From the NCBI GenBank assembly GCA_021817605.1, contig JAKAUN010000005.1, positions 38,248 through 102,247 on the forward strand: 64,000 nucleotides of DNA, written 5' to 3'. The notes beneath the pieces were generated by a model that did not search any database, was not told where the DNA came from, and saw nothing but the letters and a program-made list of their open reading frames with translations. Origin of the DNA: Thermoplasmata archaeon (GTDB taxonomy: Archaea > Thermoplasmatota > Thermoplasmata > Lutacidiplasmatales > UBA184). The position numbers and the translations under genes were made by a program. Below, piece by piece: positions 24,790 through 35,100 of the stretch. The number at the start of each line of letters is the position of its first letter. The first letter of the stretch is position 1.

Positions 24790-25233
24790 CTACGAGGGCT
24801 CGGGAGGCGGAGCCCCCGGGGGGCGGAGACGCAGACGGACCTCCACCGGGATCCCTGCCTTCTCGAAGAGGACCCCGACCGGGCAGGTGCGCAACGTGAT
24901 CCGAAGGACGGTGGCGACGTCCTCCTCGGACGCCGCTGCGACGACGTCGACCGTCCCCCGGACGGCGGTGATCGTGGGCGTCCCCTTCGGCCGCGACGCA
25001 TCGAGCTCGACCTCGAGCCCGGAGAAGGCAAGCCGCCGCCGACGGGCGACCAGGGCGAAGATGGTGGTGATGCAGCCGGCGAGGGAGAGGACGCTGAGCT
25101 CAAGGGCGCTCGTTCCGGCATCGGTCCCGCCCTCCTCCGCGGTGAGGTCGACCCGCACTTCGTGACCGCGACCGTCGGAAAGCGCCGTGACGAACCCGGG
25201 GGCCCATCGGCCGCGGGCATGCAGCTCCGTCAT
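24790..25233 (-). CDS. OsmC-family peroxiredoxin-like protein
   Basis: The 147-residue product fits the OsmC/Ohr fold: SALELSVLSLAGCITTIFALVA contains the first conserved Cys (in LAGC), and RITLRTCPVGVLFEKAG contains the second. OsmC proteins reduce organic hydroperoxides using the Cys pair with lipoyl or thioredoxin partners. The typical SPxEL segment is here SALEL, and a Glu near the first Cys is present. ATG 25233 follows a GGAGGTCGGGAG-like purine stretch. It stands alone, convergent with the small protein gene. Confidence 0.85.
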   Translation of the reverse strand: MTELHARGRWAPGFVTALSDGRGHEVRVDLTAEEGGTDAGTSALELSVLSLAGCITTIFALVARRRRLAFSGLEVELDASRPKGTPTITAVRGTVDVVAAASEEDVATVLRITLRTCPVGVLFEKAGIPVEVRLRLRPPGAPPPEPS

Positions 25234-25345
25234 GGCAGGAGACCTTCGTCTCCCGACCTCCTTCGGGTCAATAGCGTTGGCTCGCCGGACCCCTCCCGTG
25301 CCGAGGGGGAGCGTGGCACGCGGGCGGCCCGCTGGGCCACGAGAC

Positions 25346-25352
25346 TTTTTAT
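25346..25352 (+). promoter_or_regulatory. TATA box of the DUF5611-like gene
   Basis: The AT run tttttat, centred 27-28 nt before GTG 25377, decides the start codon: an in-frame GTG at 25356 is only a few bases from the box and would lie upstream of the transcription start. Confidence 0.6.
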
Positions 25353-25376
25353 CGCGTGCCGGGCTCGAAGCGCTCG

Positions 25377-25688
25377 GTGCAGAGCTACCCCGTCCGTCCG
25401 AGCCACCGCCGCAACCTCGACCCCGCTGCGCTCGCGGCGATCGCGAAGAACCACTTCGACACGGTCAGCGTAGACGGCGCCGAGATGGTCGCCGCCCACG
25501 GGGCGATCGAGAAGCTCTCGGTCCGACCCGAGGGCCGGGAGCTTCGCCTGACGGTCACGATGCGGCCCAAGGTCGCGGACGAGGTCGCCCGCGAGACCAT
25601 CGCTCGCTACAACGCCTTCCTCGAGGAGACGACAGGCTACACCTCCAAGGAACGGGCCCGACGCCTTCGTAAGTCGGCCGGGGAGTGA
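25377..25688 (+). CDS. DUF5611-like protein
   Basis: The 103-residue product starts QSYPVRPSHRRNLDPAALAA and continues with SVDGAEMVAAHGAIEKLSVR, RELRLTVTMRPKVADEVARE and ARYNAFLEETTGYTSKERAR. This matches my memory of DUF5611, a small Thermoplasmata family of unknown function with an alpha/beta domain. A leaderless GTG start at 25377 is set by the TATA box 27 nt upstream. The S2P-like protease gene starts 15 nt after its stop. Confidence 0.7.
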   Translation: MQSYPVRPSHRRNLDPAALAAIAKNHFDTVSVDGAEMVAAHGAIEKLSVRPEGRELRLTVTMRPKVADEVARETIARYNAFLEETTGYTSKERARRLRKSAGE

Positions 25689-25703
25689 GCCGCCCGTCGG
25701 ACG

Positions 25704-27272
25704 ATGCTCGGGAGCGCCCCGACGGGCCGAGAGACCGAGCTCGAGCGCCTGAGGAGCCGGGTCGCGGCCTACTTTCCGGTCTACGAGACCCGGGTGGGTC
25801 CCCAGTCGCTCCTTCTCGCGATCCACGCCGATCGCGCGACGCTCGAGACCAAGTTCGACCAGCTGCGCCAGGAGCTCTGGACCCTAGGCTACGTCCCGAT
25901 CCTCCGACGTGAGCACGGCGAGGAGTTCGTCGAGGTCGTTCGTCGCCCGAAGCTCGGCGGCCGTCGCCCGTGGATCAACCTCGTCCTGCTCGCCGCCACC
26001 ATCGGCACGACGGCGTTCGCCGGGGCGATGATCTGGCTCGCCTACGTCGGGAGCCTCACGCTCGAGCCCACCGACTTCCTCTACGGGGCGCTCTATTTCG
26101 CCGGGCCGCTCATGGCGATCCTGGGGGTCCACGAGACCGCGCACTACGTGGTCGCCCGCCGACGCCATCTGGACGCCTCGCTCCCGTACTTCATCCCGAT
26201 CCCCCCGCCCTACCTCCTCGGGACCTTCGGCGCGTTCGTCAGCATGCGCGAGCCGTTCCCCGACCGCAAGACGCTCTTCGACGTCGGCGCCGCCGGTCCG
26301 CTCGCGGGCCTTGCCGTCGCGGTGCCCGTCGCGCTCGCGGGTCTCGCGCTCTCCGCCCACGCGCCGACGCTTCCTCTCACCTACTGCGGCCCGACCCTTC
26401 TCGGCCAGAACTACGGCAACCTCCTTCTCGGCCCCTCGGCGCTCTGGCTCGCGCTCTCGCTGTTCTTCCCGACGGGCCTCTCCAACCTCCATCCCCTTGC
26501 CCTCGCCGGATGGGTCGGCCTCCTCGTCACCGCGATCAACCTGCTCCCCGCCGGGACCCTGGACGGCGGCCACATCTTCCGCGCCCTCCTCGGCGAGCGC
26601 GCGCGCTACGTCTCCTACCTCGCGGCGATGCTCCTCTTCGCGCTCGGGATCTTCTACCTCGGCTGGCTCATCTTCGGCTTTCTCGTCCTGATCCTCGGCC
26701 TCCGCCACCCGCCCCCGCTCAACGACCTCACACCGCTTGATCTCAAGCGCTACGCGGTGGGGGCGCTCGTCGCGGGCGTGCTGGTGGGCGGCTTCGTGCT
26801 GGTCCCTATCGCCGCCCCCCTCGGCACGGTGGCGCTCAACGCGCCGTCCTCCACCCCGTGGAACCACCCTCCGCCTCCCGCCGCCGTCGGGGCGAACCTC
26901 TCGGTGGCCGTGGAGAACCGCGACCCGGTGACGCACGGCTTCTTCTTCCACCTCGAGATCACGAACGTGAGCGAACGCGTCGGCAGCACCACCAGCTACC
27001 TCACCGGGCCCGCCCTGGCCGCGTGGGAGGCCAACGCGAGCTGGACGTTCGTCCTGCCGGGTCGCGCCCCGATCGGGCCGGTGTCGGGCGGCTCGGCGCA
27101 GCTGCCCTCGGGCGAGTTCTACGCGATCAACGCGAGCTCCTCCGTCACCCTGGTCGTGGTGCTCACGGATACCCAGGCGGCGACCACCGCCGACGTGAGC
27201 CTCACGACCAGCGAGGTCTGCCCGCCTTCCGGCGGGGGTCACGCCTCGACCAGCTTCAACGTCCTCTTCTAG
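25704..27272 (+). CDS. Site-2 protease family (M50) membrane metalloprotease with extracellular domain
   Basis: The 522-residue product has a cytoplasmic N-terminal domain of about 85 residues, then six or more membrane segments. The zinc motif HETAH is at residues 143-147 inside a helix (GPLMAILGVHETAHYVV), and the second motif LDGGH is at 286-290 (INLLPAGTLDGGHIF); together these form the S2P active site. Family members cut membrane-anchored regulators. After the last membrane helix (near residue 355-375), about 145 residues (SVAVENRDPVTHGFFFHLEI and onward) form a probable extracellular beta domain, unusual for short archaeal S2Ps. The natural substrate is unknown. The gene overlaps the trm-G10 gene by 4 nt convergently. 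Confidence 0.88.
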   Translation: MLGSAPTGRETELERLRSRVAAYFPVYETRVGPQSLLLAIHADRATLETKFDQLRQELWTLGYVPILRREHGEEFVEVVRRPKLGGRRPWINLVLLAATIGTTAFAGAMIWLAYVGSLTLEPTDFLYGALYFAGPLMAILGVHETAHYVVARRRHLDASLPYFIPIPPPYLLGTFGAFVSMREPFPDRKTLFDVGAAGPLAGLAVAVPVALAGLALSAHAPTLPLTYCGPTLLGQNYGNLLLGPSALWLALSLFFPTGLSNLHPLALAGWVGLLVTAINLLPAGTLDGGHIFRALLGERARYVSYLAAMLLFALGIFYLGWLIFGFLVLILGLRHPPPLNDLTPLDLKRYAVGALVAGVLVGGFVLVPIAAPLGTVALNAPSSTPWNHPPPPAAVGANLSVAVENRDPVTHGFFFHLEITNVSERVGSTTSYLTGPALAAWEANASWTFVLPGRAPIGPVSGGSAQLPSGEFYAINASSSVTLVVVLTDTQAATTADVSLTTSEVCPPSGGGHASTSFNVLF

Positions 27273-28282
27273 TCGGTCCGCCGCACGTAGCGGCGGAACT
27301 CCCGCGTCAGGCTCCGGTGCACCCGCACCGGCACGCGCACCTCCTCCGCCCAGGGAGGACCGACGCTTGGCGGCCCGCCGGGGACCACGATCGAGAGGAT
27401 CCCGTCGGGCGCGAGCTCTGCCTGCCAGCGGTCGAGGACCGCCCGGCAGAGAGCCACGGGCTCCTCGCCGCCGAGCCCGGAGGAGCGGCCGTAGGGCGGG
27501 TCGGTGAGGATTGCGTCGAACCCTCCCTCGGGGACCCGGAGGTCGACCGTCCGGGCATCCCCCTGGGCGAGTGCTTCGGCCTCGAGGCCGAGGTAAGCGA
27601 GGTTGGCCAAGGCACCGCGGACCATGCGCGCGTCGCGGTCGATCCCGAAGACCCTCGCGCCGAGAAGCGCCGCCTCGGCGAGCAGCGCGCCGGTCCCCAA
27701 AAACGGGTCGAGGACGGTGGCCCCAGGAACGATCCCCGCGAGGTTCGCCGCCGCCCGGGCGAGACGCGGAGGCAGCGAGACCGGGCGCTGGAAGGGAAGC
27801 CGCGGCATCGTGCGTGCCCCGAAGCTCGGGCGGTCGACGCTCGCGACCTCGACCAGCAGCGTCTCCGCGGTGTCCGGGCCCTCGGCGATCCAGAACCGCC
27901 GGGACGGCTCTTCGAGGTCGATGCTTCCCCCGGCGCCGACGAACGCCCGGCCGGCCTCCCGGACGGCCCGGTCGGCCGACCCCGAAGGGCGGCCTATGCG
28001 TCGGAACGCCGCGCTCCCGCCGTCGCGGCCGGCCCGTACCGCCGCCTGGAGCGCCGGCACCCCCGGCCCCGCGACGGGGAGCAGCACACGACGCGCGAGA
28101 GCCAGGCGGGAGGCGAGGTCGACCAGGACCGACCGCTGCGGCACGGCAACGGCCACGACCCCCTCGAGCGCGGCCGGCTCCCCGACGACGACCCTCCCGC
28201 CGAGAGCCTCCACCGCCGCCGCAAGCTCCGCCGCCGCGAGGCCGGGGGACTCGCCGGACGGCTCGACGTAGCCCAGGATCAT
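27269..28282 (-). CDS. tRNA (guanine-N2)-dimethyltransferase of the Trm-G10 type
   Basis: The 337-residue product has an N-terminal THUMP-like region (about 1-150, weakly conserved: AAVEALGGRVVVGEPAAL) and a C-terminal Rossmann methyltransferase domain: ATVLDPFLGTGALLAEAALL binds SAM, and FDAILTDPPYGRSS is the N2-guanine (D/T)PPY-type catalytic motif. The archaeal Trm-G10 enzyme makes m2G/m22G at position 10 of tRNA. ATG 28282 overlaps the upstream stop (ATGA) and gives the usual length. The larger frame upstream overlaps the Mut7-C gene and is not real. Confidence 0.9.
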   Translation of the reverse strand: MILGYVEPSGESPGLAAAELAAAVEALGGRVVVGEPAALEGVVAVAVPQRSVLVDLASRLALARRVLLPVAGPGVPALQAAVRAGRDGGSAAFRRIGRPSGSADRAVREAGRAFVGAGGSIDLEEPSRRFWIAEGPDTAETLLVEVASVDRPSFGARTMPRLPFQRPVSLPPRLARAAANLAGIVPGATVLDPFLGTGALLAEAALLGARVFGIDRDARMVRGALANLAYLGLEAEALAQGDARTVDLRVPEGGFDAILTDPPYGRSSGLGGEEPVALCRAVLDRWQAELAPDGILSIVVPGGPPSVGPPWAEEVRVPVRVHRSLTREFRRYVRRTD

Positions 28283-28758
28283 CGGCTGCCGGTCTCCGCC
28301 TCCCATCGGGACAGCTGGCCGCGGATGCGCGCGGTGTGCGAGCCCTCCCAGTAGAGGTGCCCACAGATCGTGCAGGAGAACACCGCGAGGCCGCGCTCGA
28401 CCAGCCCCTTGGGGAGCCCGGCCTCCCGCCCCGGGTCGGTGCCGGGGAGGTAGGGGGCGAGGGGTCCGTTGCATGCGGAGCAGCGCTCGAAGCTCACGAC
28501 ATGCGGCAGTCCCGGCCAGGCGGCGCGGAGCTCGCGCCACTGTTCGTCGAGCCAGGGACTTCGCACGAGGAGGGCCCTCGGGCTCCGGGCGGCGAGCTGC
28601 CGATCCCGGGTGAGGATGCGGCGGTCCTCCCGTTCCGCCTGCTCGAGGATCTCACGGTCGGAGAGGCCTCGGACCTGGACGACGTCCAGGCCGACAAACC
28701 TCAGGTACCGCGCGAGGCGGGCGAGCATCTCGTCGACCAGCCAGCGGGGCCTCTCCAC
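28279..28758 (-). CDS. Mut7-C RNase-domain protein with zinc ribbon
   Basis: The 159-residue product begins ERPRWLVDEMLARLARYLRF, the PIN-like Mut7-C core, with ILTRDRQLA and conserved acidic residues (D in LVDEML, D in SDREILEQAEREDRRILTRD). It ends with a C-terminal zinc ribbon (CSACN ... CTICGHLYWEG). Such proteins are predicted RNases. The preferred start is GTG 28758; the frame stays open upstream without homology. The gene overlaps trm-G10 by 4 nt, so the two RNA-modifying or RNA-cutting activities are co-translated. Confidence 0.85.
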   Translation of the reverse strand: MERPRWLVDEMLARLARYLRFVGLDVVQVRGLSDREILEQAEREDRRILTRDRQLAARSPRALLVRSPWLDEQWRELRAAWPGLPHVVSFERCSACNGPLAPYLPGTDPGREAGLPKGLVERGLAVFSCTICGHLYWEGSHTARIRGQLSRWEAETGSR

Positions 28759-28801
28759 GCGCGGGGAACGGGCGGGCCCGGCAAAACGGTTCCCCCGTCC
28801 C

Positions 28802-28987
28802 TTACGGACCTTTCGAACCCCTGCACCCCGCGGCGACGGTCGGGGTGATGAACCCGACGCCCGCAGCGACGGCGAACGGGAAGCGAAAGGCGAAGCGGAG
28901 GAGCGGCCGCACGACCACTGCCCGACTGACACCCGGGAGCGCTGCGACGAGCCCGGCGGCGAATCCGGTGCGCACGAGACGGAGCAC
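28802..28987 (-). CDS. Possible small hydrophobic protein
   Basis: GTG 28987 opens a 61-residue frame with two hydrophobic segments (TGFAAGLVAALPGVSRAVVV and FRFPFAVAAGVGFITPTVAA) separated by Arg residues. This could be a two-helix membrane peptide. Evidence is limited to hydropathy. The rest of the 360 nt between Mut7-C and the surface-protein gene holds nothing I can support. Confidence 0.3.
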   Translation of the reverse strand: MLRLVRTGFAAGLVAALPGVSRAVVVRPLLRFAFRFPFAVAAGVGFITPTVAAGCRGSKGP

Positions 28988-29117
28988 GACCGGAACGGGT
29001 CCACAGCCCGCGCTGCCCGCCCCGGTTCGAAGGCTCGCGTGTCGCAGGGAGGCCCCCCGACGGCGAGGATCGTAGGTCGGCGACCGACCCGGAGAGCTCG
29101 GGCTCGGACGGGACCCG

Positions 29118-32100
29118 CTACAGGAAGTCCGAGGCGAGCCCCTTCTTCGGGCCGCCGCGTCGGGCGAGGAGGTAGCCAGCCGCCCCGGCGGCCGCCGCTG
29201 CCCCTCCGATGGTCCCGTAGAGCACGTAGTTGGCGATGTTCCCGGTGAGCCCGAGGAACCCGACCGGCGGAGAGCTCGTCGACGAGAAGCTCACCGCGAT
29301 CCCCTTGTTCTTCCCCGCCACGGTGACCGCCGTCAGGAGCGGGTTCGCCGCGTAGCCGGAGGGGGCTCCGTAGAGGATCGAGTAGGTCCCGTTCGGTAGC
29401 TGGACCGAGGTCGTGGACGTGGTCGAGTTCGTAACGACGCTCGTGATCCCCGAGATGAGGACGATCCAGTTGTCGCCGGCAGGTAGCCCGGTCTCGTTGA
29501 TCGTGAGCTGGTAGGTCACCTGGGTGAAGGCGATCGTGACGGGGGCCGGGGAGCTTCCCGAGAGGACGAACGAGCCGCTGTTCGGGCTCGCCGTGTAGCC
29601 CTTGGCGGCGACCTTCCAGGTGTAGGTCGCGTTCGTGAGCGAGAGCGCGAGCGAGCTCGCGTTCGTGGTGTGCGGGCTGCCGCCGATCGTCACCGTCCAG
29701 GGGCTCCCTGCGATGAGCCCGGTCTCCTCAAAGCTCACCGCGTAGCTCACCGTCGAGAAGACGATGGCGACGGGAGCCGGAGACGCCCCCGCGATCGTGA
29801 ACTCCCCGGCGGAGGGCGTCGCGAGGAAACCGGCCGCCTTCACGACCCAGTTGTACGAGCCGTTCGGGAGGTGGAGCTCGATCGACGCCGAGGTCGAGAG
29901 GCTGGTCACGCCGTTGACGGTCACCGACCAGCCCGTCCCCGCGGGGAGTTTGGTCTGGTTGACCCACGCCACGTAGGTCACCTCGACGAAGGCCAGCGTG
30001 ACCGCGGGCGGGGCGCTACCGTTCACGGTGAGAGATCCGCTCGTTGCGCCCAGTCGGAAGTTGGCGGGGACCCCCACCTGGTAGGAGTAGCTGCCGTTCG
30101 GCTCGTCGAACGTGAGGCTCGCGCCGGTCGTCGTGACGGTCGACAAGCCCGAGGCCATCGATCCCAGGGTGACGCTCCAGTTCTGACCGGAGAGGCCGGT
30201 CGCATCGAACGTCACCTCGTAGAGGTTCACCGTGAAGGAGATCGTGAGGGCGACCGCGCCCGAGCTCACCTGGAAGCTGCCCGCCTTCGGCGCTCCGGTG
30301 AAGCCCGTGGCCGCGTCCGAGTAGCTGAACGAGCCGGCCGGCTCGGTGAAGTTGAGCGTGCGGGTCGTGCCGGTTTCGCGGAGCCCGTCGACCGTGACGT
30401 TCCAGGCGGTCCCTGGGGGAAGACCCACTTCCGTGAAGGAGACCGTGTAGAGGGGCTGGGTCACCAAGAACGTCGCGTTCGCCTGGTCGCCCGCAGGGTC
30501 CTTGGCGGTGAACGTCGAGGGGCCGGGGGTCACCGACGGGATGGGGAAGACGCAACTGAACGCGCCGGAGCGGTTGGTCGTCGGCGTGCAGACGGGGTTC
30601 GTGCTGTCCGACCAGCTGACCGTCACCGACGTGGAGCCAGGGAAGCCGGAGCCGACGAGGGTCACGTTCGTCCCCTCGGGGCCGGAGGTCGGCGAAACGA
30701 GGAGGGCCGGCACGACCGTGAAGGTCGTGGTGGCGACATCTCCGAGGGAGTCACGGACCGTGAACAGATACGACCCGATCGTGGCCGAGGTGAGGTTGAA
30801 GCTGCAGCGGAAGGCTCCTGTGGGGTCGGTGAGCCCGGTGCAGACGGTCCCGTCTTTCCAGCTGAGGGTGAACGTGCTCGTGGGTCCGAACCCCCCTCCC
30901 GTGAAGGTGAGCGGGGTGCCGATCGGGCCGCTGCTCGGGCTGACCGACAGGAAGGTCACGACGAACAGGGCGGCTGCCGTACCCCCCTTGGGGTCCGTCG
31001 CCGTGAAGAGATGGGGGCCACCCGAGGTTCCGAGGGGGATCGTGAAGGTGCAGATGAAGTTGCCCTGGGCGTCCGTGGTGCTGGAGCAGGCGCTGCCAAA
31101 CTGCCAGCTCACGGTGACGAGGGTGCTCGGCGCAAATCCGACCCCCGAGAACGTCGTATCGGTCCCGGCAGCGCCGAAGTCCGGCTTCGCGGAAAGTGCC
31201 GAGATGACCTGGAAGGGCGCCGAGGCATGATTCCCCGCGCCGTCGACGGCCGTGAAGTTCACGCTCCCTCCGGCCAGACCGACGGGCACGGCGAACGTGC
31301 AGGCAAAGGAGCCCGAAACGTTCGTCACGCCGCTGCATTCGCTCGCTACGGACCAGACGACCTGGATGGGGACCTGGCTCGCGAAGCCGGTCGCATGGAA
31401 GCTCAGGGTCGTGCCGACGCGTCCCGAGAGCGGGGCGAGAGTGAGCTTCGGCGTCACCCGGAACGTCCCGCTCGCAACGGGGGGACCACCTTCCGAGGCG
31501 ACGTAGACATGCCCACCCGCGGAGCTCGCCGGGACGATCATGCTGCACCGGAAGTCACCGGTCGCGCTGGTGGTGGTGCTGCAGACGGTGGCAGTCGAGC
31601 CGTTCACGGCCACGCCGATCCCGGCTTGGAAGCCACTACCGGTGAACGTGACCGGCGTTCCCACCGGTCCTGAGGCCGGCGAGGGCACGAGCGCGGGCAT
31701 CACGGCAAACGTCGCGTTGGCGGAATTGCCCGCGGCGTCCGTCGCGACCAGCAGGTGGCTCCCTTCGACGGTGTCGGGGACCTTGAAGGGACAGTCAAAC
31801 GCCCCGTGGGATCCTGTGGTCGTGGTGGCAGTGCAGAGCGTCGTCCCGTCCCAAGTGACCGTGAGGTCGGCCGAGGGGGCAAAGCCGGTCCCGGTGAGGT
31901 CGACCGACGCACCAACAGCCGCCTCGGTGACATTGAGCGTGAGCAGAGGGAGGAAACGGAAGACCGCGGTGGCAGTGAGCTTCGCAACCGTCGCCGTGAA
32001 CGTATAGTTGCCCGGGGATGGCGCGGGCAGTGGCCCCTTCGGCGTGCACGAGAACGTCCCGCTCGAGCTGGTCGTGTTGCTGCACGCCAGCCCACCCGTC

Positions 32101-35100
32101 CAGTTCACCTTGAGAGTTGTGTTCGCGGCGAACCCGCCCCCGAAGAACGTCACGGTCGTGTTCGACGGTCCGCTGCTCGGTGTGACGGTCAGGAACGTCA
32201 CGTCGAACGTCACCGAAGCACTGTCGCCCACGCCGTCGGAGGCGGTGAAGGCGTAGACCCCTCCCGCGGTTGTCGCGGGAATCTTGCCGGTGCAGCTGAA
32301 GCTCCCGGCGGAGGAAGAGGTATTGTAGCAGAAGGTGCCGGGGGCCCAGAGGACCGAGACGTTGGCCGACGGCGCGAAGCCGTTGCCCGTGAACGTCACC
32401 CTCGTCCCCGGAGGGCCACCGGAGGGGGTCACTCCGAGCCCGGCTGAGGCGGAGGTGAGCACGGTGAAGTCCGCCTCGGCCGAGTCGCCCGCCGGGTCCC
32501 GCGCCTGGAAGCTGTGCGCGCCGGCGGTCGCCGGAGGCATGACCACCGAGCACGCGAAGGACCCGAGGAGGCTGGTCGTCGTCGCACAGATCGATCCGCC
32601 GCTCCAGGTGACGGTGACCGTCGAGCCCCCGGCGAAACCCGAGCCGGTGATCGTGAAGTTCGAGCCCACCTCACCGCTGAGCGGGAATATGGAGAGCCCC
32701 GGCAGGACCGCGACCAACGCGCCGGCCGCGTCGCCGGCAGTATCGGTGGCCAGGAGACGGTGGATACCCGCGGTGCCCGAGGGCACGGTCACGTAGCAGG
32801 TGAACCCTCCGTAGGTCGAGACCTTCCCGCTGCAGAGAGCGGCCTGCGCCCAGGTCACGCTGTAGCTCGCCGCGGCAGCAAACCCGGTCCCGGTGAGGAC
32901 GAGCGGACTCCCCACCCCTGCCGAGGCCGTGCTGAGCGAAAGGTGCGGCATGACCGTGAAGGTCACGCTGCTGGTGATGTTCTCCCACTTGGTCGTGTTG
33001 CCCTGCTTGAACTTGCGGGCCTCGGACCCGAGGAAGGTGAGGTGGCCGGCCGGAGTGGGAGGGAGGGCCATGCCGCAGGAGAAGTCCCCTAGGGAATCCG
33101 AGGTCGCGCTGCAGCCGAACCCCCGGGACCACGTCACGTTGACGAGCGCGTTCGTGCCGAAGCCGGTCCCCGTGAAGGTGAGGATGCTGCCCACCGGACC
33201 GGCCGTGGGCGTCATCGTGAGCCGCGCCAGGACCTGGAAGCTCGCCGACGCCCGATCCCCCCCGCCGTCGAGGGCGCTGAAGCCGAGACGGCTCAGGTTG
33301 CCGTTCTCGGAAGGGGGAATGGCGTACGTGCAGTTGAACGTCCCGCCGAGGTCGGTGGTCCCGGAGCAGACGTTCCCTGCCACCGTCCCGAATGAGTAGG
33401 TGAAGCTGATCGAGGACGACGCGGCAAAGCCGGTGGCGCTCAGCTCGATCGTCGTGCTCACCGTGCCGAGGACTACCGGCAGAATCGTGAGCGCCGGGTT
33501 GACCCTGAGGGCCGACTCGGCGTAATTGGAGTTCCCGTCGATCGCCACGACGTTGTAGATCCCGACGGGGGTTGGGGGCAGGGCTACCGCACAGACGAAC
33601 ACGCCCGTGGTGCTCGTTGTCGTCTGACACGACGCCGAAGTCCCCCAGGTCACCTTCACGCTCGAGAGGGGCGCGAAGCCGTTTCCCGAGAACGTGACCG
33701 GCGAGCCGACGGTGCCTCCCGCAGAGGCTGACGGACTTACCGTTAGTTGCGGGACGACAAGGACGCTCGTGGAAGCCGTCACGGTCGTTCCTCCGCTCGT
33801 CACCGAGGCGACAACGAGGAGCGCACCGGCGTGTCGCCCCGAGACCGGGACAGGACAGGAAAAACCGCCGGTCGAGCCGGTGTTGTTGCCCGCGCATGTG
33901 AGTATGTTCCCGCCTACGGTGAGGACCAGCGGGGCGTCGGGGGCAAAGCCACCTCCTACCACGTTGATCGACATCCCGTTCGTCACGGCACTGGGGGTCG
34001 CCTCAAGGTAGGTGACGGTGAACGTGGCCTGCGCGGCGTGGGAGAGCGCGTCCGTCCCGGTGAAGAGATAGGACCCCCCAAGCGTCGTCGCGCTGATCGT
34101 GAAACTGCAGCGGAACCAGCCTGAGGCGTTCGTAAACTGGGCGCACGCCGTGCCGTTCGCCCAGGTCACCGTCACCCGGGAGTCCGCAGCGTAGCCGACA
34201 CCCGTGAAATGCACCGTGGTGCCGGGGGGACCGCCGATCGGCTGGGCCGTGAGGCTCGGGACGACGGTGAGGTTCTCGACCGCCGATCGACCCGCCGCGT
34301 CCTCGGCCCGGAACGAGTAGGAGCCGGCGGGCAGCAGCGGCGTCGTGAAGGAGAACGGCCCGAGCTGGCCGTTCGGTGTGGTGTTCCCGCTGGCCACGGT
34401 GCCGCGTAGCCAATGGACCGAGTACGCGGCATTCGGAGTGAACCCTCCGCCCTCGAAGTGCTCGGTCCCGTTGACCGTCGTCGTCAGCGGGGTCGCGTTG
34501 AGGTACGTCACCACGAAGGGGAACGGCGTCGCCCCGCTGGCGCCGGTCGTCGCAAAGAACGTGTAGTTTCCTCCGGGAACGGCGGAGGGGATGTGGTAGC
34601 TGCAGGAGAAGTTCCCGTTCGCCGTGCTCACCGTCGAGCATGCCGACGGAACGGACCAAGTGACGGCGACGGACGACGAGGCCGGAAAGCCGGTACCGCT
34701 GAAAGCGATCGTCGAGCCAGCGGGCCCATATCCCGGGCCGGTCGGGGAATAGCGCGGGGAGATGAGGAAGGTGGGGAGGACCTTGAACGGCGCAGAGGCG
34801 GTCACCTTGCTCGCGTCCGTTGCCGTAAGGTTGTGCGTGCCGTAGGGCGAGGGAGGGAGGGGGAAGCCGCAGGTAAAGCTCCCGAGATCGTTGGTGCCGA
34901 GGGTCGTGTCCGAGCAGACCACCGACCCGAGCCAGGTCACGGACACCGGAACCGGCAACGCGCCGCTCTGGGAGCCGCTTGCGGTGAAACCGTTCCCGGA
35001 GACGAGCACGACCGTTCCCACCGTTCCGGAGGTCGGGAGGTCGGCGAGGCTCGCCAAGACCGTGAAGCTGGTCACGGCCGTGTGACCCGGCGCATCCTTG

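Noticed and set aside
25884-28364. Long minus-strand frame of 826 codons
   Set aside because: Antisense to the protease gene and out of frame with trm-G10; the translation is Arg/Gly-rich without any domain.
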